Of a stretch of DNA of 64,000 bases, positions 60,109 to 64,000 are shown in pieces. The stretch's first letter is position 1, and each line of letters begins with the position of its first letter. The notes below the pieces were generated by a model. That model was not told where the DNA came from. It was given only the letters and a program-made list of their open reading frames with translations, and did no database searches. The translations under genes were made by a program, and so were the position numbers. The DNA is from Caulobacteraceae bacterium (GTDB lineage Bacteria > Pseudomonadota > Alphaproteobacteria > Caulobacterales > Caulobacteraceae), in the NCBI GenBank assembly GCA_947475875.1, contig CANJME010000007.1, forward strand, positions 1-64,000. Direction: 5' to 3'.

Positions 60109-60617
60109 TACGCCCGGCCGACGGTCTCGAAGAGGCAGGACGATATCGCGTCCTGCGCGCTCTTGCCGTGGTTCAGCAGGAAGTCGAAGGCCGGGTAGAA
60201 CCGGTCGGCGGCTTCCACCGCCGCATCGATCATGGCCGCGGCCTGTGCCAGGGTGGGACGCTCGCCTTCTGGCAGCGGAAGGGCGTGACGGAACAGCAGT
60301 TCGTCATCCTCGGCCCACAGCTCGAAGTGGCCGATCCAGACCCGCTGGTTGACGTGGGCCAGAAGCTCATAGAGGCCCGGCCGGAATTCCGCGGCGACCT
60401 GCAGGTCGAGCGCCAGGCAAAGCTGCAGGCAGCCGGCTTCCTCGCGCCAGGCGAACCACAGTTCGTAATCCTTCCAGTCCCCGATCAGCGAGAAGGCGAG
60501 ATCCCCGTCGTCGGTGCGGTCGAAGGTCAGATTTTCCGAAGCCAGGACGTGCTCGACGACATCCAGCGGGTCGGCGACCAGCAGGGCGTCGTCTTCATCC
60601 GGGTGCGGAATATCCAT
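60108..60617 (-). CDS. YbjN-domain protein
   Basis: A 169-residue protein of the YbjN/type III chaperone-like fold. Recognisable blocks are DPLDVVEHVLASENLTFDR, FEL and LLFRHALPL, with a C-terminal helix DAAVEAADRFYPAFDFLL. Relatives are sensory or chaperone-like regulators of unclear role. One-base overlap with proC. Confidence 0.85.
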   Translation of the reverse strand: MDIPHPDEDDALLVADPLDVVEHVLASENLTFDRTDDGDLAFSLIGDWKDYELWFAWREEAGCLQLCLALDLQVAAEFRPGLYELLAHVNQRVWIGHFELWAEDDELLFRHALPLPEGERPTLAQAAAMIDAAVEAADRFYPAFDFLLNHGKSAQDAISSCLFETVGRA

Positions 60618-60714
60618 GTCTCGCGGTCCTTTCGGGGGCCGAGAATCAACGCGTGAAGAAAACCCTAGACTGCTTCGCGCCCAAGGTCACACAGGCTTCT
60701 TGTGGTTGGGGAAA

Positions 60715-61035
60715 CTAGCTCGCTTTGCGGGCGCGTGGCTTCGCCTTTGAGGCTGTATTGGGGGCCGCTTTGGGAGCTGCAGCGGACTTCGGCGCGGCCT
60801 TGGCTTTGGGCGCCGGGGCATCCCCGCGAAGGGCCGCGATCTCGGCGCGCAGGGCTGCGATCTCGCTCTTCAGCACATCCAGCTCGTCGCGGCGGACGAG
60901 GTCAAACTCGGCGACGAACCTGTCGCCCTGAGCGCGGAGCGCGGTCTTGGCTTCATCGCCGGCGGCCTGGGCCAGGCCCATGGCGGCCTGGGTGATCTTG
61001 GCGAGTTCGTCCATCAAGGGGTTCTGGGTCTGCAT
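60715..61035 (-). CDS. ubiK: UbiK-type ubiquinone accessory factor
   Basis: A 106-residue BMFP-type protein. The opening PLMDELAKITQAAMGLAQA is the family signature; an amphipathic coiled coil follows (VRRDELDVLKSEIAALRAEI), then a Lys/Ala/Pro-rich tail that is low complexity. UbiK helps assemble the soluble ubiquinone-synthesis complex. In the same window coq7 supplies another quinone step. Confidence 0.88.
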   Translation of the reverse strand: MQTQNPLMDELAKITQAAMGLAQAAGDEAKTALRAQGDRFVAEFDLVRRDELDVLKSEIAALRAEIAALRGDAPAPKAKAAPKSAAAPKAAPNTASKAKPRARKAS

Positions 61036-61074
61036 GCCCCCTATATGGCTGAGAGAGCCGCTTTTCGAAAGAGG

Positions 61075-62427
61075 TCAGTCGTCTTCATGCGGTGCATGAA
61101 TATCCGCGCCGCGGGTTTCCAGAAGCAGCACCACGGAGATGATGGTCAGCAACGCGGACCCCGCAATGTAAACCGACACCCAAACGATGCCGTAATTCTT
61201 CCAAAGCGCCACGGCGACGATCGGCGCCAGGGCCCCGCCGAGGATGGCCCCGAACTGATAGCCCAGCGAGGCGCCGGAATAGCGCACCTTGGTCGAGAAC
61301 AGCTCGGTGAAGAACGCCGCCTGGGGCCCGTATTGCAGGGCCACCCCGATGAGGCCGCCGGTGATCCCCAGCACGATCAGCGGGAAACTCCCCGTCGCGA
61401 TCAGCGGAAAAAGGGCGAAGGACCAAATGGCCGAGATCACCGCACCGGTGATGAAGATCCCCCGCCGTCCGTGCCGATCGGAGAAGGACGAGGCCCAGAA
61501 CTGGATCGGAATCTGGATCATGGAGCCGATCAGAACCGCCGACAGCACGGTGTTCCGCGTCAGGCCAGGACCCAGGTCCTTGTTGGTGCCAAAGGTGATG
61601 GTGAAGACGACCAGGATGTAGAAAAACACCTGGATGCAGAGGAAGGCGCCGGCCGCCAGCGCCACGCGATCGGGATGGCGCGCCAGCACTTCGAGGATGG
61701 GCGAGCGCGGGGCCTTTGCTCCAGGCCCGGCCGCCAGCTCCTTGGCCTTTCGGGCCGCCTCGAGCGCCTTGAAGGCGGGAGTGTCTTCGAGCTTGAGTTG
61801 GACATAAGCGCTGATGGCGATGAGGACGGCGCTGGCGATGAAGGGCAGGCGCCAGCCCCACGCCTTGAAGCTTTCGTCGGGCAGGAAGCCGCTGACGCCC
61901 AGGAAGGCCAGATTGGCCAGGATCATGCCCACCGGGGCGCCAGCCTGGGAGAAGGCCCCGTAAAAGCCACGCCGGTCGGGCGGCGCGTTTTCGGTCACCA
62001 GCAGCGTCGCCCCACCCCACTGGCCACCGATGGCCAGACCTTGAGTGAAGCGCAGCAGAATGAGCATCACCGGCGCGGCCACGCCCACGGTTCCATAGGT
62101 CGGCAGAAAGCCGATAAGGGTCGAGGCGATCCCCATCATCATCAGGGCGATGACCAGGGTACGCTTGCGCCCGATCCGGTCGCCAAAGTGGCCAAAGATA
62201 ATGCCGCCGACCGGCCGGGCCACAAACCCAACCGCGAAGGTAGAGAGCGAGGCGATCTGCGCCACCAGCGGGGGCATGTCGGCTGGAAAAAACGCGGTCG
62301 GAAAGATCAGGGCGGCGGCGGTGCCGTAGAGAAAGAAGTCGTACCACTCGATGCTGGCCCCCGCGAGCGCGGTCATGGCGACCCGGCGCAGGCTGGTCGG
62401 ATCGGCGGCGGGAATTGATGTGGTCAT
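61075..62427 (-). CDS. MFS transporter, metabolite:H+ symporter (MHS) family
   Basis: A 450-residue protein with 12 helices. N-terminal SIEWYDFFLYGTAAALIFP and the loop GDRIGRKRTLVIALMMMG are the MHS hallmarks shared with KgtP, ShiA and ProP. A second half loop SDRHGRRG is present. Substrate is likely an organic acid or osmolyte; not predictable. Confidence 0.9.
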   Translation of the reverse strand: MTTSIPAADPTSLRRVAMTALAGASIEWYDFFLYGTAAALIFPTAFFPADMPPLVAQIASLSTFAVGFVARPVGGIIFGHFGDRIGRKRTLVIALMMMGIASTLIGFLPTYGTVGVAAPVMLILLRFTQGLAIGGQWGGATLLVTENAPPDRRGFYGAFSQAGAPVGMILANLAFLGVSGFLPDESFKAWGWRLPFIASAVLIAISAYVQLKLEDTPAFKALEAARKAKELAAGPGAKAPRSPILEVLARHPDRVALAAGAFLCIQVFFYILVVFTITFGTNKDLGPGLTRNTVLSAVLIGSMIQIPIQFWASSFSDRHGRRGIFITGAVISAIWSFALFPLIATGSFPLIVLGITGGLIGVALQYGPQAAFFTELFSTKVRYSGASLGYQFGAILGGALAPIVAVALWKNYGIVWVSVYIAGSALLTIISVVLLLETRGADIHAPHEDD

Positions 62428-62470
62428 CGGCCTTGCCCTCTTTTTTCTAAGGTTACGCTAAGCCACCCCG

Positions 62471-62501
62471 GAAAAACGGAAGGGGCCCGAAGGCCCCTTC
62501 C
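62471..62501 (-). terminator. Rho-independent terminator of the last MFS gene
   Basis: On the minus strand GGAAGGGGCC, loop TTCG, GGCCCCTTCC, then GTTTTTCC. A 10-bp GC-rich stem with a UUCG loop and a short U-run, 21 bases after the stop codon of the upstream (minus) MFS gene. Confidence 0.9.
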
Positions 62502-62522
62502 TTTAGTCTTGGTCGTTCCGGT

Positions 62523-64000
62523 TCAGGCGGCCTTCTTCTTGAAGACGTCACCTAGGCCCCACAGGCCGACGACGGCCATCAGAACCATCAGGAGATCCCT
62601 GATCAGGCCGTTGAGGACCTGCGCGTCGGTGATGCCACCGGAGTGCTGGGCTCCAGTGCCGAAGGCGTTGCCCTGGATCAGGCTGGTGAAGGCATCCAGG
62701 TCACCCATCGGCGGGTGGTTGGTCAGGAACTGCTCGGCGACCAGAATGATGGCGATGCCGCCGAAGCCGACCAGCAACTTGAAGACCTTGGCGTTGCGGG
62801 CCATGGCCGCCTCACTGGGGGGACCGTTGGCGACTTCCTTCTTGATGCAATAGGCCATCCCAAGCAGAGCCAGAATCGCCAGGACATAGAACGGCGTCAG
62901 GAAGTAGAGGGCGTGCTGCAGACCGTCAGCGGAAGCGGCGCCGCAAGCGGCCTTGGCGGCATCGATTGCGGTCTTGCAGAGCTCGGGCGTCAGGCTGGCG
63001 GCGGTGAGATTGCCTTCATTGAAGTGGTCGCTGAGGATACCGATCATGGTCGGACCGCCGCCCAGGCCGATCAGGTTCAGCACCAGAAGCAGCATGGCGC
63101 CGGAGATGGTGCGCTGCGTGGCCTTGACCGAGTTCTGAACCACAGCCAGGGCCGGGGCCAGATAGAAAATGTTGAAGAAGGTCGGGATGGCCAGGAAGGC
63201 CAGCTTGCCGATCATGGTCGGCGCCCAGACAAAGCCGAGGAAACCTGGAAGCCCCAGGGCAAGGGCGGCAGCGGGCAGCAGGCCATAGTTGACCTTGGAT
63301 TTCTTCGCCAGCCAGTCCACGACCTTGCCGGACAGCGCGGTTCCAAGACCCATCGAGGCCGCCAGCATCAGGGCATAGTTGGTGTTCATCAACGCCCATT
63401 CTTCCTTGCCGAATTCGCGCTGCATGAAGACGACGGTCCAGTTGAGGATCGCGTAGCCGACGAAGGCGGCCATGGCGCAGGCGATCGCCGAGACCAGCAG
63501 CATCGGGCGGCCGAAGAACTCGTTGAGCGACTTGGAGAACGGTTGGGGGACGTGAATAGCCGGAGCCTCGGACATATGGACGTCCAGCTTCACATCCGTG
63601 GCGCCCTTTTTCGGTTCGCGCACGATCAGCAACAGCAGGAACGAGGCGAGCATGCCGGCAACGCCGATAATGATGAACGCCATGCGCCAGCCTCCGTGGC
63701 CATCGGCGTCGTCAAACGTCTTGGCGATCGTGGGCCCCACATAGGTGCCAAGCGCCATCCCGAACGGCACGCCCAGAGAAAATAGCGCCAGCGCCAGGCC
63801 CCGCTTCTCGGCCGGGAAATAGTCCGACACGATGGAATAGGAGGGGGGCGCGCCCGCCGCCTCGCCAACGCCGACGCCCATCCGGGCCACCGCCATCACG
63901 GGGAAGCTGTTGGCCCGGCCGCACAGCAGGGTGAAGAGGCTCCAGATGAAACACCCGGCGGCCAGGATTCGCACCCGGACGGAGCGGTCGGCCAGCCAGC
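62523..64000 (-). CDS. MFS transporter, spinster-like (partial, N-terminus outside window)
   Basis: At least 492 codons on the minus strand, open to the window edge (WLADRSVRVRILAAG at its start). Landmarks are the GEAAGAPPSYSIVSDYFPAEKRG segment after the third helix and a second loop VVDWLAKKSK. This resembles the spinster-type lipid or sugar-phosphate transporters. A loop of about 45 residues precedes the last helix pair. N-terminal two helices are missing from view. Confidence 0.88.
   Translation of the reverse strand, partial: WLADRSVRVRILAAGCFIWSLFTLLCGRANSFPVMAVARMGVGVGEAAGAPPSYSIVSDYFPAEKRGLALALFSLGVPFGMALGTYVGPTIAKTFDDADGHGGWRMAFIIIGVAGMLASFLLLLIVREPKKGATDVKLDVHMSEAPAIHVPQPFSKSLNEFFGRPMLLVSAIACAMAAFVGYAILNWTVVFMQREFGKEEWALMNTNYALMLAASMGLGTALSGKVVDWLAKKSKVNYGLLPAAALALGLPGFLGFVWAPTMIGKLAFLAIPTFFNIFYLAPALAVVQNSVKATQRTISGAMLLLVLNLIGLGGGPTMIGILSDHFNEGNLTAASLTPELCKTAIDAAKAACGAASADGLQHALYFLTPFYVLAILALLGMAYCIKKEVANGPPSEAAMARNAKVFKLLVGFGGIAIILVAEQFLTNHPPMGDLDAFTSLIQGNAFGTGAQHSGGITDAQVLNGLIRDLLMVLMAVVGLWGLGDVFKKKAA

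Overview
The window is GC-rich, densely packed alphaproteobacterial chromosome. The best fit is a Caulobacteraceae member such as Phenylobacterium or Caulobacter. That rests on gene content and order (gspCDEFGHIJKLM next to Pho-regulon genes, pseudaminic acid genes, argH-lptM-lysA, a zinc-ribbon gene divergent from ftsEX, COQ7-type hydroxylase), on ATGA/GTGA stop-start overlaps and on families of palindromic intergenic repeats. The genus is inferred. I see no rRNA, prophage, transposase or CRISPR array.

Left part (1-14.1 kb): the front two thirds of thiC behind a TPP riboswitch; a VOC-fold protein; a Kup potassium transporter cut by an in-frame amber codon; a YpfJ-type zinc metallopeptidase broken by a frameshift; two secreted proteins of unknown function; an alpha/beta hydrolase; a macA-macB efflux operon with a trailing membrane protein; a lipid kinase with a metallophosphoesterase; a DUF1801 protein; and tRNA-Leu(CAA).

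Central part (14.1-32.6 kb): a long minus-strand run that reads, in transcription order, OprP/O-type porin, pstS, pstC, pstA, phoD, a putative secreted SGNH-like protein and the complete type II secretion operon gspC to gspM. A second phoD diverges from the porin gene. Sites matching the Pho box (heptamers repeated every 11 bp) lie before pstS, before phoD and, as a six-unit phased array, between the porin and the second phoD. The logic appears to be capture of organic phosphate: secreted phosphatases release phosphate, the porin and Pst bring it in, and the T2SS is placed to export accessory enzymes. pstB, phoU, phoB and phoR are not in the window.

Right part (32.6-64 kb): a DedA/YqaA-like protein, DsbB-like oxidoreductase, COQ7 hydroxylase, HNH endonuclease, a 34-residue membrane peptide gene divergent from a TetR regulator, gluQ, a TlpA-like thioredoxin, argH-lptM-lysA, a phosphoribosyltransferase, zinc-ribbon protein, ftsEX, a DUF218 protein, plsC and a decayed gene remnant. 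Next come pseudaminic acid genes (pseB, pseC, pseI, an O-methyltransferase and, convergent, pseG), rsmE, ilvE, an OmpR/EnvZ-type two-component pair, a TPR protein next to a truncated CHAT-family protein, proC, a YbjN protein, ubiK and two MFS transporters, the last running off the window.

The most interesting points are the Pho/T2SS island with its Pho-box arrays, the TPR/CHAT pair without a protease domain, the unannotated small membrane peptide, the repeat hairpin that contains the pseI ribosome binding site, and the two interrupted reading frames at 2.1 and 4.3 kb, which are either real lesions or assembly errors.
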